From NCBI RefSeq assembly GCF_013113735.1, contig NZ_CP053346.1, positions 4,912,001-4,976,000 of the forward strand: a DNA stretch of 64,000 nucleotides. Reading direction: 5' to 3'. The notes beneath the pieces are model-generated. The model was given only the letters and a program-made list of their open reading frames with translations, did no database searches and was not told where the DNA came from. The translations under genes were made by a program, and so were the position numbers. The DNA is from Sphingomonas sp. AP4-R1. Lineage in GTDB: Bacteria; Pseudomonadota; Alphaproteobacteria; Sphingomonadales; Sphingomonadaceae. Shown piece by piece: positions 17,700 to 26,869 of the stretch (the first letter of the stretch is position 1; the number at the start of each line of letters is the position of its first letter).

Positions 17700-18133
17700 C
17701 AGCTGTCGGTATGCTTGGTTTCGAGCCATGCGCGGATCGCCCAGCCAGCCTTCTGGCCCAGCACCTCGCCCATGGGCGGCATATAGACCTTCCCGTCGCG
17801 GGCCGAGCCATGCTGGTAGCGTTGGATGAACCATTCGTCGCCGCTGTCGCCCACCTCCAGGTAGCGCAGATCGGGTGCAATCCCGCCCGATATCGCCTCG
17901 AGGCCATGGCAGCGCGCGCAATTCTGGCCGTAGGCGCCTTCGCCGATCTTGATGGCGGTGGCGTTGCCCCGATAGGGATTATGCTTCAGCCATTCCTCGC
18001 CTATGTCGGGCAGCGCGGAGGTGTCGACCGCCTGCGGCGTGACATTGCCGTGCGCGATCACCCGTCCGGAAATGGATGCCCCCGCCGCCAGCGCCGCGAG
18101 CCCCATCGCCACCGTGCTCACCCCAGCCTTCAT
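17699..18133 (-). CDS. pedF: Cytochrome c-550 PedF
   Basis: 144 aa starting at ATG 18133 after GGAGGG; a longer in-frame start at 18205 would add a charged leader before the signal peptide and is rejected. The signal peptide ends near VIA-HG. A single heme site is formed by Cys72, Cys75 and His76 (CARCH), with the distal Met likely in VYMPPMGE. The sequence between (GIAPDLRYLEVGDSGDEWFIQRYQHGS) matches the PedF family, cytochromes that go with PQQ ethanol dehydrogenases. It takes electrons from the quinoprotein in the periplasm. The gene is divergent from the beta-propeller gene across about 125 bases. Confidence 0.85.
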   Translation of the reverse strand: MKAGVSTVAMGLAALAAGASISGRVIAHGNVTPQAVDTSALPDIGEEWLKHNPYRGNATAIKIGEGAYGQNCARCHGLEAISGGIAPDLRYLEVGDSGDEWFIQRYQHGSARDGKVYMPPMGEVLGQKAGWAIRAWLETKHTDS

Positions 18134-18258
18134 GCAACCCTCCAGATACAGCGCGACCCTTCGCCGCTTCGCATCGGACAGTAGGATGGCCGGGATACGC
18201 GCCACATCGGACTTTCGGACTAGAGGCGGGAGTGCGGTCGGACGTCTAGAGTGACGGC

Positions 18259-19239
18259 ATGCGCAAGACCTTCTTCGCCCTCGCCCCCACGCTCGTCCCC
18301 GCTTTCGCGTTGGCCCTGCCCGCCGCGCTGCCGGCGGCGACGGCCTATGTCTCCAACGAGCGCGGCAACACGATCACGGTGATCGACACCGCCACGCTCA
18401 AGACCATCGCGACGTGGGAGGTGGGCAAGCGCCCCCGCGGCATCCTTCTCTCGAAGGACGGCACGAAGCTCTACATCTGCGCGAGCGACGAAAATGCCGT
18501 GCAGGTGCTGGACCGCGCGACCGGCCGGCTGCTCGGCAATCTCCCCTCGGGTGAGGATCCGGAGCAGTTCGCCCTGTCGCCCGACGGCACCACCCTGTAC
18601 GCCGCCAACGAACGCGACGCGGCCGTCACCGCAATAGACATCGCGAAGAAAAGCGTGGCCTGGCAGATCCCGGTCGGGGTCGAGCCCGAGGGAATGGCCG
18701 CCTCGCCCGATGGCAGATATGTCCTCTCCACCAGCGAAACGGACAGCCAGGTCCACTGGATCGACGTCGCCACCAGGACGGACGTCGCCCAGACAGAGGT
18801 CGGCCTCCGCCCGCGCCATGCCGAATTCACGCGTGACGGCGCACAGGTCTGGGTCTCGTCCGAGATCGGCGGCACGGTGAGCGTGATCGACGGGCGGACG
18901 CGTGCGGTGACGACGACGATCGCCTTCCGCCCCCCCGGCGTCCCGGCCGACAAGGTGATGCCCGTCGGCATCCGGTTCACCGCCGACGGCAAGACCGCGA
19001 TCGTGGCGCTCGGCCGTGCCAACGCGATCGCGCTGGTGGATGTGGCGAGCCATCAGGTGACGGGCTACGTCACGGTCGGCCAGCGCGTCTGGCAGGTCGC
19101 GATCGAGCCGGGCGGCGCGCGCGTCTTCACCGCCAACGGCCTGAGCAACGACGTGTCGGTGGTCGATCTCGCGAAACGCACGGTCACGGCCACGCTTCCG
19201 GCGGGCAAGGCTCCCTGGGGCGTCGTGATCGCGCCGTGA
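18259..19239 (+). CDS. PQQ-dependent catabolism-associated beta-propeller protein
   Basis: 326 aa with a Sec signal ending near AAT-AYV. It is built of about seven YVTN-type repeats (AYVSNERGNTITVIDTAT, LYICASDENAVQVLDRAT, LYAANERDAAVTAIDIAK, VWVSSEIGGTVSVIDGRT, VFTANGLSNDVSVVDLA). This periplasmic family regularly accompanies PQQ-dependent catabolism genes; its precise role is not known. It is the first gene of a rightward set facing pedF and is followed by a hairpin and the porin gene. Confidence 0.85.
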   Translation: MRKTFFALAPTLVPAFALALPAALPAATAYVSNERGNTITVIDTATLKTIATWEVGKRPRGILLSKDGTKLYICASDENAVQVLDRATGRLLGNLPSGEDPEQFALSPDGTTLYAANERDAAVTAIDIAKKSVAWQIPVGVEPEGMAASPDGRYVLSTSETDSQVHWIDVATRTDVAQTEVGLRPRHAEFTRDGAQVWVSSEIGGTVSVIDGRTRAVTTTIAFRPPGVPADKVMPVGIRFTADGKTAIVALGRANAIALVDVASHQVTGYVTVGQRVWQVAIEPGGARVFTANGLSNDVSVVDLAKRTVTATLPAGKAPWGVVIAP

Positions 19240-19245
19240 TCCCGC

Positions 19246-19270
19246 TCCTCCCCATTCGCGGTGGGGAGGA
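19246..19270 (+). terminator. Stem-loop after the beta-propeller gene
   Basis: TCCTCCCCA pairs with TGGGGAGGA (9 bp) about 6 bases after the stop codon. No T-run follows, so termination strength is uncertain. Confidence 0.5.
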
Positions 19271-19403
19271 TGGGAGCCGATTCCGACCCAAAGTCTCATG
19301 GCCCAAGGTCCAATAATCCAAAGTGCAATTTCGGCGAAAACACCGCCGGGGCAGTCTCCCCCGCAATCGGCCATGAGAGGCCGTCGAAACAGGGAGATAA
19401 GGG

Positions 19404-20819
19404 ATGAGGACCCGGAAGGGGCGGCTTCACGCCGCCGTTGCGCTCGCATGTCTGATCGGGGTCGCCAGCCCCGCCATGGCGCAGGACGCGACCGATGCCC
19501 TGCTGCTGAAGCTCAAGGAGAAAGGCATCTTGAGTGAGGAGGAATATCAGACGCTGTCGGCGCGCAAGGCGGCAGCCCCGCCCGCCGCGACGACCGTGTC
19601 GACCACCGGCGCCGAAGGCGCCGCCCCGCAGCAGGCGGCGGCAGGCGCGCTGGACGACAAGAAGCTCGTCCGCGTGATGGATTCGGGCATCGGCATGAGC
19701 GTGGGCGACGTGAACATCGCCTTCGCAGGATCGGTAAACGGCTTCTACGTGCACGACAGCGGCGGCAACACCGCCGCCAATCGCCAGGTCGCCGGCGGTC
19801 TCGCCTCGGCCGGCCCCAAGAGTTCGTCGATCCGCAACGGCCTCCTTCCCGGCTTCTTCAAGATCAACGTGACGACGCAGCAGGCAGGCTGGGATGTCGG
19901 CGCGCATTTCGGTTTCTATCCCGGCATCAATTCGGTCTCCGGCGTCGGTGGCGCCAATTCGGCCGGCACGCCGCAGGCGCTGGCCACCGCCGGCATCGAT
20001 TTCCGCCAGACCTACCTCACCTTCGGCAAGCCGAACGTGGGCGAGTTCAAGATCGGGCGCGATATCGGCCTGTTCGCGTCGGAAGCGATCCTGAACGACA
20101 TCACCTTGCTGTCCGTGGGCTCTACCGGCGGCAACGCCGCGCCGTCGAACACGTCGCTCGGCCGGATCGGCCTTGGCTACATCTACACCGATTTCCAGCC
20201 GCAGATCACTTACACCACACCCAAGATCGGCGGATTCCAGGCGTCGGTCGGCGCGTTCCAGCCGCTGGTGACGATCGGCAACAACGAGGTGAACAAGCAG
20301 CCGGGCTTCCAGGGCAAGGCGACCTACGATTTCACTGCGGACAAGTTTACGGGCCATCTGTGGGTCGGCGGCATCACGCAGAAGCATGACGGTCTGCCCG
20401 GTTTCCCGTCCTACACCGGCAGCGGCTTCGATGCGGGCGCCAAGTTCGGCTATGCGGGCTTTACGCTGACCGGCTATTATTATGGCGGCAAGGGCATCGG
20501 CACGACCGGCCTGTTCATCCTCTCCACCGACGCCGCCGGCCGCAAGCGCAAGAGCAATGGCTGGTATGGCCAGGCCGCCTATACGATCGACAAGTTCACG
20601 ATCGCCGGCAGCTACGGCGTCAGCCACCTGAGCCTGGCCAAGGGCGAGGTGAATCCGCTGCTGCTGGACGACAACAGCTCCTATGTCGGCCAGCTCCGCT
20701 ATGGCCTGACCCCCTGGGTCACGCTCATCAGCGAATATGTCCACACCCGATCGACGGCGCACGGCCCGAACAAGGCCAATTCCGATGCTCTGGCGACCGG
20801 CGCGATCCTGTTCTTCTGA
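19404..20819 (+). CDS. Outer-membrane porin with N-terminal coiled coil
   Basis: 471 aa with a Sec signal ending in AMA-QD. A short helical segment ([25 protein letters not shown]) is followed by an Ala/Pro/Thr linker, then a beta-barrel of alternating aromatic and polar residues ending LFF. It resembles DcaP/OprO-like sphingomonad porins in which the N-terminal helix trimerises. Because it sits between the alcohol dehydrogenase accessory genes and acetyl-CoA synthetase, it may admit alcohols or acetate. Substrate cannot be read from sequence. Confidence 0.78.
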   Translation: MRTRKGRLHAAVALACLIGVASPAMAQDATDALLLKLKEKGILSEEEYQTLSARKAAAPPAATTVSTTGAEGAAPQQAAAGALDDKKLVRVMDSGIGMSVGDVNIAFAGSVNGFYVHDSGGNTAANRQVAGGLASAGPKSSSIRNGLLPGFFKINVTTQQAGWDVGAHFGFYPGINSVSGVGGANSAGTPQALATAGIDFRQTYLTFGKPNVGEFKIGRDIGLFASEAILNDITLLSVGSTGGNAAPSNTSLGRIGLGYIYTDFQPQITYTTPKIGGFQASVGAFQPLVTIGNNEVNKQPGFQGKATYDFTADKFTGHLWVGGITQKHDGLPGFPSYTGSGFDAGAKFGYAGFTLTGYYYGGKGIGTTGLFILSTDAAGRKRKSNGWYGQAAYTIDKFTIAGSYGVSHLSLAKGEVNPLLLDDNSSYVGQLRYGLTPWVTLISEYVHTRSTAHGPNKANSDALATGAILFF

Positions 20820-20884
20820 GCCCTCACCCGGTCGGCGGCGGGCCGCCGCCGTCGACCGCTTTCTATCCCGAGGAGTTGAGCCGC

Positions 20885-22837
20885 GTGGCTGACGATCTGA
20901 TCCCCATCCCGGCCACCTTCCAGATCGATCCGCTCTACGATTCCGCTGGCTATGCGCGCGATTATCATCGCTCGCTCCACGATCCCGACGGCTTCTGGCG
21001 CGATCAGGTGCACCGGCTCGACTGGATCGAGACGCCCACCCGCATGGACGAAAGCAGCTTCCACGAAGCGGATTTCGGCATACGCTGGTTCGCGGACGGC
21101 ACGCTGAACGTCGCCGCCAACTGCCTCGATCGCCATCTCGCCACGCGGCCCGACCAGACCGCGATCCTGTGGGAACCGGACAATCCCGCCGATGCGCCGC
21201 GCGCCATCACCTATGCCCAGCTTCACGAAGACGTCTGCCGCCTCGGCGCGGCTCTGCGCGCGCTGGGCGCGGGCAAGGGCGCGCGCGTCGCGATCTACAT
21301 GCCGATGATTCCGGAAGCGGCCGTCGCGATGCTCGCCTGCGCGCGCATCGGCGCGATCCACTCGGTCGTCTTCGGCGGCTTCTCGCCCGATGCGCTCGCC
21401 GGTCGCATCCAGGATAGCGACGCCGGCATCGTCATCACCGCCGATGAGGGCCGCCGCGGCGGCAAGTCCGTCCCCCTCAAGGTCAATGTCAACGAGGCGC
21501 TGCGCCATTGTCCGGGCGTCCACGCCGTCCTCGTCGTCCGCAGCGGCAACGACACCGGCGGCGCGCCCGACGTCGTGATGCAGGCCGGGCGGGACCATTG
21601 GTATGACGAGGTGATCGCCCGCGTGCCGCCCGATTGCCCGCCCGAGCCGATGAACGCCTGCGATCCGCTGTTCATCCTTTATACGTCGGGCTCTACCGGC
21701 AAGCCCAAGGGCGTCGTCCATTCGTCGGGCGGCTACCTCCTGTGGGCCGCGCTCACCCATCAGGCCTGTTTCGATTATCGCCCGGGGCAGATCTTCTGGT
21801 GCGCGGCCGATGTCGGCTGGATCACCGGCCACACCTATATCGTCTATGGCGCACTCGCGAACGGCGCGACGACCCTGATGTATGAAGGCGTTCCCAACTG
21901 GCCGACGGCCTCGCGCATGTGGGAGGTCGTCGAGCGCCACAAGGTGGAGATCCTGTTCACCGCGCCCACCGTGCTGCGCTCGCTGATGCGTGAGGGTGAC
22001 GAGCCCGTCGCGCGCACCGATCGCTCGTCCTTGCGGCTGCTCGGCTCGGTCGGCGAACCGATCAATCCGGAAGCGTGGCGCTGGTATCATGATGTCGTGG
22101 GCGAAGGCCGCTGCCCCGTGATCGACATGTGGTGGCAGACGGAGACGGGCGGCGGCATGATCGCCCCCCTCCCCGGCGCGATCCCGCTCAAGCGCGGCTC
22201 GGCCACCATGCCGCTGTTCGGGATCCAGCCCGAACTCGTCTCCGCCGACGGCCAGACGATCAAGGGTCCAGCGGATGGCAATCTCGTCATCGCGCGATCG
22301 TGGCCGGGCCAGATGTGCACGGTCTGGAACGATCATGCGCGCTTCTTCCAGGCCTATTTCTCCACCTATCCGGGCTATTATTTCACCGGCGACGGCGCCC
22401 GCCGCGACGCCGACGGCTATTGGTGGATCACGGGCCGCGTGGACGACGTCATCAACGTCTCCGGCCACCGAATGGGTACGGCGGAAGTGGAAAGCGCGCT
22501 CGTCCTCCACCACCAGGTTGCAGAGGCGGCCGTGGTCGGCATGCCGCATGCGCTGAAGGGCCAGGGAATCTATGCCTATGTGACGCTGAATGTGGGCGAG
22601 TTGCCGTCCGAGGATCTGCGTCGCACGCTGCGCGACTGGGTCCGGCGCGAGATCGGCCCGATCGCCGCGCCCGATGCGATCCAGTTCGCGCCGGGCCTGC
22701 CCAAGACCCGCTCGGGCAAGATCATGCGCCGCATCCTGCGCAAGATCGCCGAAGGCGAAGTCGGCGCGCTGGGCGACATCTCGACGCTCGCCGATCCCAG
22801 CGTGGTGGACCATCTTATCGCCAACCGGGCGAGCTAA
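20885..22837 (+). CDS. acsA: Acetyl-CoA synthetase
   Basis: 650 aa. The adenylation P-loop is [21 protein letters not shown], with [13 protein letters not shown] and the C-terminal [19 protein letters not shown], whose Lys is the known acetylation-regulated residue. The N-terminal ACS domain and GEP of the family ([11 protein letters not shown]) are present. It converts acetate, ATP and CoA to acetyl-CoA, the last step of ethanol assimilation. GTG 20885 was chosen because AGGAG ends 10 bases before it; the in-frame TTG at 20876 is too close to that site. It follows the porin by about 65 bases. Confidence 0.93.
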   Translation: MADDLIPIPATFQIDPLYDSAGYARDYHRSLHDPDGFWRDQVHRLDWIETPTRMDESSFHEADFGIRWFADGTLNVAANCLDRHLATRPDQTAILWEPDNPADAPRAITYAQLHEDVCRLGAALRALGAGKGARVAIYMPMIPEAAVAMLACARIGAIHSVVFGGFSPDALAGRIQDSDAGIVITADEGRRGGKSVPLKVNVNEALRHCPGVHAVLVVRSGNDTGGAPDVVMQAGRDHWYDEVIARVPPDCPPEPMNACDPLFILYTSGSTGKPKGVVHSSGGYLLWAALTHQACFDYRPGQIFWCAADVGWITGHTYIVYGALANGATTLMYEGVPNWPTASRMWEVVERHKVEILFTAPTVLRSLMREGDEPVARTDRSSLRLLGSVGEPINPEAWRWYHDVVGEGRCPVIDMWWQTETGGGMIAPLPGAIPLKRGSATMPLFGIQPELVSADGQTIKGPADGNLVIARSWPGQMCTVWNDHARFFQAYFSTYPGYYFTGDGARRDADGYWWITGRVDDVINVSGHRMGTAEVESALVLHHQVAEAAVVGMPHALKGQGIYAYVTLNVGELPSEDLRRTLRDWVRREIGPIAAPDAIQFAPGLPKTRSGKIMRRILRKIAEGEVGALGDISTLADPSVVDHLIANRAS

Positions 22838-22892
22838 CGCCCAGCCTTCCACCTCTCTCACTCTCTCACCGGATCGTCGCGTCCCTCCATTC

Positions 22893-23046
22893 CCGTTCGT
22901 GCCGCGCCTGTCGAAGCACCGTCCTTCCTTCTGAAAAAACAGCCGGAAATGGACGGCCTCCTGCGACTACCTGCAGGGCAGGCGCTCGGGACAGGCTTCG
23001 AGACGAGCCCTCGGCTTCGCTCGACCCCGCCTCAGGATGAGCGGGA
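22893..23046. repeat. Degenerate copy of the intergenic palindromic repeat
   Basis: CGTTCGTGCCGCGCCTGTCGAAGCACCG near the left end matches the left arm of the element at 16714. The right side (GGCTTCGAGACGAGCC, GGATGAGCGGGAAC) preserves fragments of the complement. CCGTCCTTCC and GGACGG correspond to the inner hairpin. It separates convergent acsA and the metallohydrolase gene and has no coding content. Confidence 0.6.
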
Positions 23047-23065
23047 ACATGAATGTGGATCGGTC

Positions 23066-24007
23066 CTAGCCGCGTCCGTCGATGCGCGGCAGCAATTCGG
23101 CCTCGATCGCCGGATACAGGTGACTCACCGATCGCTCCAGTTCGTAGCGTGCCGCCGCCATCCGGGCGAAGCGGTCGGGGATCGGCATCGCGCCCGCCGC
23201 CACCATGTCCATCCCGGCCAGCACGGCCGCGCGCAGCGCGCCCGTCAGCCATTCCAGCCAGTCACGCGTCTGGTCGATCGCGCTGGCGGGTCCCGGATCG
23301 AACGGGCCGTGCCCCGGCACGGTCGTCCGATGATCGATCGCCTTCAGCCTCGCCAGCGAGGCGAGCCACATCGGCACGTCGGCGTGCGGCGTGCTCGGCG
23401 CGCGATCGTGGAAGACGAGATCGCCCGCGATCAGCGTGCCCGTGGCCCGATCGAGGATCGCCAGATCGGCGCCGCTGTGGCCTGCCAGCGGCAGCAGGCC
23501 GAAGGTCCGGCCCCCGATCGTCTCGCTTTCGCCGGACAGGACCACGCCCGGCATGCGGAATTCGGTGCCGCGCATCCAGTCGCCCAGCAGCCGGTACATG
23601 CCATCGGCAAAGCCCTGCCCCTCGGTCCGCAGCGAGGCTGCCAGCGCCGGGGTCGCCGCCACGATCGCCGGATCGAACGCCGCCGCGCCATAGATATGAT
23701 CGGGATGGAGATGCGTCAGATAGACCCGCGTCACCGGCTTTCCGGTCAGCGTGGCGGCCACCTGCGTCAGCGCCTGTCCATAGCGCAGCGAAGGGCCGCA
23801 ATCGATCAGCACGGCGCCCGCATCGGTCGCCAGGATCGTGATGTTGGCGATCGCCCCGCCATTGCCCATCTCGATCGGGGCATCAGCGCCGTGGATCATC
23901 CAGATGCCGTCTCCGATCCGCTCCGGCACGATCCGATAGGCCGGCAGGGCCGCCGCCAAGGGCGCGGCGATCAGCCCCGCCAGGATGGTTCGGCGGCTCG
24001 GCGTCAT
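23066..24007 (-). CDS. Quinoprotein relay system zinc metallohydrolase
   Basis: 313 aa with a Tat-like signal (SRRTILAGLIAAPLAAALPA). Metallo-beta-lactamase fold: zinc motif THLHPDHIYG, then PLAGHSGADLAIL, IAGDLVFHD and VPGHGPFDPG. Length and motifs match the quinoprotein-relay metallohydrolase 2 family, which co-occurs with SoxYZ-like carriers and the CxxCW protein. Periplasmic. The reaction is unknown. The ATG overlaps the stop of the SoxYZ-like gene by four bases (ATGA), indicating a tight two-gene operon. Confidence 0.85.
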   Translation of the reverse strand: MTPSRRTILAGLIAAPLAAALPAYRIVPERIGDGIWMIHGADAPIEMGNGGAIANITILATDAGAVLIDCGPSLRYGQALTQVAATLTGKPVTRVYLTHLHPDHIYGAAAFDPAIVAATPALAASLRTEGQGFADGMYRLLGDWMRGTEFRMPGVVLSGESETIGGRTFGLLPLAGHSGADLAILDRATGTLIAGDLVFHDRAPSTPHADVPMWLASLARLKAIDHRTTVPGHGPFDPGPASAIDQTRDWLEWLTGALRAAVLAGMDMVAAGAMPIPDRFARMAAARYELERSVSHLYPAIEAELLPRIDGRG

Positions 24008-24807
24008 GGCCGCGCCGCACCGACGGGGGTGGAGGTGGAAGGGGAGGCGGCGGTCACCGGCAACCGCGCATCATATTCGATCCCGCTCGTGTCGCGTCCC
24101 GTCACCGCCACCACGCTTCCCGGCGCGGCATCCACCAGAAGGGTCAGCGCGGGATCCTCGCTTACAGAGGCTTCCAGCGAGACGATGCCATATTCGTTCC
24201 CGTCGCGATCCGAGAGCGTCACCGTCTCCAGATTGTATGTGGGGATGTTGGCGACGAAGCCTGTATCCATCGGATGGCGGAACGAGAGTTGCACCCGCGC
24301 CACCCCGTCCGTCGCGATGGCCCGGCCGCGCACCTCGCCCAGATGTTGCGCCCAGTCGCCTCTCACCCGGCTCACCGGCGGGGCCGAGCAGCCCCCGCCC
24401 GCCGCGTCGATCCAGCCGCCCGCCGCCGCCCAGCTGCCGTCTGCCAGTTGCGCCGCGGCGCGGACGGGTGTGCGCTGGTCGAGCTTGATGCGCGTCGCGA
24501 TGAAGGGTCTGGCGTGGGGCCCCGGCGCGAAATCGATCGCCAGCGGAATCGGGTTGAGGTCGGCAAAGATCAGGATCCGCTTCACCTGGCCCAGGGCGCG
24601 CGCATCCACCTGCACCGGAAACTGCCGCTGGTTTTCAGCGATGGCCGGAAAATGGACGATCAGCAGCGGATCGAAGCGCACCGGGTCGTCGCCGAAGAAG
24701 GTCTGCGCCAGCGCCGTCCAGTTCGGAGAACCCAGCGGATCGGCTGGTGGCGCTGCTTGCGCGCCGGTCGCGAACAGAAGCGCCAGCAGAAAAGCCTTTG
24801 CGGCCAT
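24004..24807 (-). CDS. Quinoprotein-associated SoxYZ-like carrier protein
   Basis: 267 aa with a Sec signal (FLLALLFATGAQA). The N-terminal part is SoxY-like (VRFDPLLIVHFPAIAENQRQFPVQVDA) and ends in a Gly-Gly-Gly-Cys segment (WIDAAGGGCSAPP), like the carrier Cys of SoxY swinging arms. The C-terminal part is SoxZ-like (VQLSFRHPMDTGF, VANIPTYNLETVTLSDRDGNE). It is a fused SoxYZ arrangement known from quinoprotein loci. It presumably carries a covalent intermediate handled by the adjacent metallohydrolase. The promoter region is shared with the divergent CxxCW gene. Confidence 0.85.
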   Translation of the reverse strand: MAAKAFLLALLFATGAQAAPPADPLGSPNWTALAQTFFGDDPVRFDPLLIVHFPAIAENQRQFPVQVDARALGQVKRILIFADLNPIPLAIDFAPGPHARPFIATRIKLDQRTPVRAAAQLADGSWAAAGGWIDAAGGGCSAPPVSRVRGDWAQHLGEVRGRAIATDGVARVQLSFRHPMDTGFVANIPTYNLETVTLSDRDGNEYGIVSLEASVSEDPALTLLVDAAPGSVVAVTGRDTSGIEYDARLPVTAASPSTSTPVGAARP

Positions 24808-24878
24808 GTCCTTCTCCCAAGGGACGGGTTTGACGTCACGCCGCAGCCGCTACAATGGCACCTTGGGAGGAGAGGAAG

Positions 24879-25445
24879 ATGATCGCTGCCTTGCTCCTGG
24901 CCTTCATGACGCCGGCCGTCGGCCCCGCCCCTGCGCCTCCCGCAGCCCCCGCCCCTCGCGATCCCGCCCTGTTCGATCCCGCGACCGGATATCGCATCAC
25001 CGCCTATCGTGGCGTGGTCCCCGCCCGGCCGCCCGGCATCGCGCGCATCGGGACTGCCGAGGCATCGCGGAGGCTGGCAGACGGCCGCACGTTGTTCATC
25101 GACGTGACGCCCGCGCGGGGCGCCGTTCACGATGCGGAGACCGGCGAATGGCGTCTCTCGGAGCCCCACGAGACGATCCCCGGCGCGCACTGGTTCCCGG
25201 AGGCCGGCCGGGGGACGCCCGATCCTGCGATCGATCGTTGGTTCGAACGGGGCCTCCATCGCCTCAGCCGAGGATCCCGTCGTAGCCCGATCGTCGTTTT
25301 CTGTCTGGCCGACTGCTGGATGAGCTGGAACGCGGGCTGGAAGCTCCGTCGTCTCGGTTACCGGACGGTCGCCTGGTATGCGGACGGTCTGGACGGCTGG
25401 CGCGAGACGAACCGGCCTCTCGTCGGTGCACGCCCCGATCACTAG
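24879..25445 (+). CDS. PQQ-dependent catabolism-associated CxxCW rhodanese-like protein
   Basis: 188 aa. ATG 24879 follows GGGAGGAGAGG; the in-frame ATG at 24855 lies before that site and is rejected. Signal-like N-terminus, then a rhodanese-like domain with LFIDVTPARG, ETIPGAHWFPEAGRG and the diagnostic CLADCWMSWNAGWKLRRLGY (Cys-x3-Cys-Trp here). The usual family motif is CxxCW; the sequence C-L-A-D-C-W has one extra residue between the cysteines. Periplasmic, divergent from the SoxYZ-like carrier, likely part of the same relay. The reaction is unknown. Confidence 0.82.
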   Translation: MIAALLLAFMTPAVGPAPAPPAAPAPRDPALFDPATGYRITAYRGVVPARPPGIARIGTAEASRRLADGRTLFIDVTPARGAVHDAETGEWRLSEPHETIPGAHWFPEAGRGTPDPAIDRWFERGLHRLSRGSRRSPIVVFCLADCWMSWNAGWKLRRLGYRTVAWYADGLDGWRETNRPLVGARPDH

Positions 25446-25659
25446 CTGCGCCACGGCTCCTGCCGCGGCCGACGACGCCGTCTTGCCGTTGGCCTACGTC
25501 CGCCAGCGATGCACTGCATGCGACTTTTCGCAATGGGTCTAACGTATCGTGGCGGCCGGCGCATAAACGCGGGAATGGAAAAGTCGGGCGGAAACGATCG
25601 GACATAACCAGCGAGCGGCCCCACCGGACCCTCGCGCTCCGCACGAGGAGAGGCGCGCC

Positions 25660-26346
25660 ATGGCTGCGAACGAGATCGACGGGGCGCGCTACACTCGCGT
25701 CGCGATGTGGCTACACTGGCTGATCGCCCTCGCCGTTTTCTACAATCTCGCGTCGGGCCTGTTACGGCCCGTTTTGCCACGCGGCTTCTTCGTCTGGCAT
25801 ATTTCATCGGGCATCACGATATTGGCACTGACGGCCGTCCGCGTGTTGTGGCGACTGACCCACCGGCCACCGCCCCTCCTCCCGATGAGAAAAGCGGAGG
25901 CGACAGCCGCCCATATTATCCATTTCCTGCTCTACGCCGCGATGGTGCTTCTGCCTTTGACCGGCTGGGCAATGATTTCGGCCAACCCACCGATCGGATC
26001 GCCGGGTGCGGCCTATGCCAGGCACCAAGCCATCGCAAACGCCGCGGCCCAAGGCCAGCTTGCTCCCCCGCCCCGGAAAGCGACGATGGTATGGAACCTG
26101 ATCAAGTTACCGATGATCGGGCCCATAAATGAGATCGGCCGGGCGCCCAGCGCCCTGGCTAAACAGAATAAACTGCACGAGCGACTCGAACGGCTACATA
26201 TGCTCGGCGGCTGGACGATGCTCTTGCTCCTGCTGATTCATGTCGGCGGTGCGATGAAACATCAGTTCGCGGACAGAGAACCAGAGTTGCAGAGAATGGG
26301 CTTTCGCCGTCCTGCTCGTCGCTTTATCCGCCAAGAGCAGAAATAG
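25660..26346 (+). CDS. Cytochrome b561 family membrane protein
   Basis: 228 aa with four predicted transmembrane helices. Heme-ligand histidines are expected in the first (AMWLHWLIALAVFYNLASG), second (FFVWHISSGITILALTAVRVLWR), third (IIHFLLYAAMVLLPLTGW) and fourth (RLHMLGGWTMLLLLLIHVGGAMKH) helices, matching bacterial cytochrome b561. It transfers electrons between the periplasmic face and the quinone pool. An insertion between helices 3 and 4 (about 60 residues) is usual in sphingomonads. It ends the alcohol region. ATG 25660 follows GAGGAGAGG. Confidence 0.85.
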   Translation: MAANEIDGARYTRVAMWLHWLIALAVFYNLASGLLRPVLPRGFFVWHISSGITILALTAVRVLWRLTHRPPPLLPMRKAEATAAHIIHFLLYAAMVLLPLTGWAMISANPPIGSPGAAYARHQAIANAAAQGQLAPPPRKATMVWNLIKLPMIGPINEIGRAPSALAKQNKLHERLERLHMLGGWTMLLLLLIHVGGAMKHQFADREPELQRMGFRRPARRFIRQEQK

Positions 26347-26869
26347 CGATTACGTCCCAGCTATCTTGCTCATTCTTCATTTGACATGGCATCGAGGCGG
26401 TCGGCGACGAGCCGACCGTCGATGACAACTGACCTCATTCTGTGGGCAGCCCGCGCATCAGACAGACTGTTCGATGATCTGGACGTGTCGCCCCCGAAGG
26501 ATCCGCCGGGAAAAACCTGACGCGGACTGTAGAGCTGCGGTGGAGAAGCTGGTGGCCGACCACAGCTTCCCCGATCCACGGATGAGGGGAATTGCGGCGG
26601 CCAAGCGACGCTCAGTGCCGCTTCCACGTTCGGATGTCATGGCGACTGCAAGCCTGCGCCCGAAAAGCCGAACCCGAGGGCCATCATTGCCCAGGTTACC
26701 GGCTCGGACACGTCCGCGGCGGGGGCGTCCAGCCTCGACAGCGGCCGGTGCGGCATCTGGGCTGCGCCCCGACGCCTGAGAGCCGAGCCGGTCCAGATGA
26801 CGCGGCGCCTCTGGCGGCCATTCGCCGGTTGTGATCGTCGGGCATCCGCCCCCTTCTTTTCCGGATGGA
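26347..26869. other. 520-base intergenic region with decayed coding traces
   Basis: No intact gene is seen. On the minus strand a short stretch at 26637-26711 resembles a protein-sorting tail (listed separately). Another minus frame ends near 26370 with VVIDGRLVADRLDAMSNEE and has no recognised family. The region looks like the remains of deleted genes between the alcohol and sugar loci. Confidence 0.5.
26637..26711 (-). pseudogene. PEPxxWA-CTERM-like sorting tail remnant
   Basis: The minus strand encodes VSEPVTWAMMALGFGFSGAG before a stop at 26637. Sphingomonad PEPxxWA-CTERM tails read about (P)EPxTWAMMxxGFGxxGxxxRR. The first Pro is Ser and the closing Arg cluster is absent. Upstream sequence in this frame shows no recognisable domain, so this is probably the degraded end of a lost exported protein; chance similarity is possible. 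Confidence 0.4.

Noticed and set aside
20699..22861. A 720-codon minus-strand frame opposite acsA
   Set aside because: Antisense of a clear acetyl-CoA synthetase; repetitive Asp/Arg composition.
22850..22870. CTCTCA direct repeats after acsA as a further IclR site
   Set aside because: Both copies have the same orientation and no TGAGAG arm follows.
22949..25285. A 778-codon plus-strand open frame over the metallohydrolase and SoxYZ-like genes
   Set aside because: Shadow of two well-supported minus-strand genes with overlapping stops.
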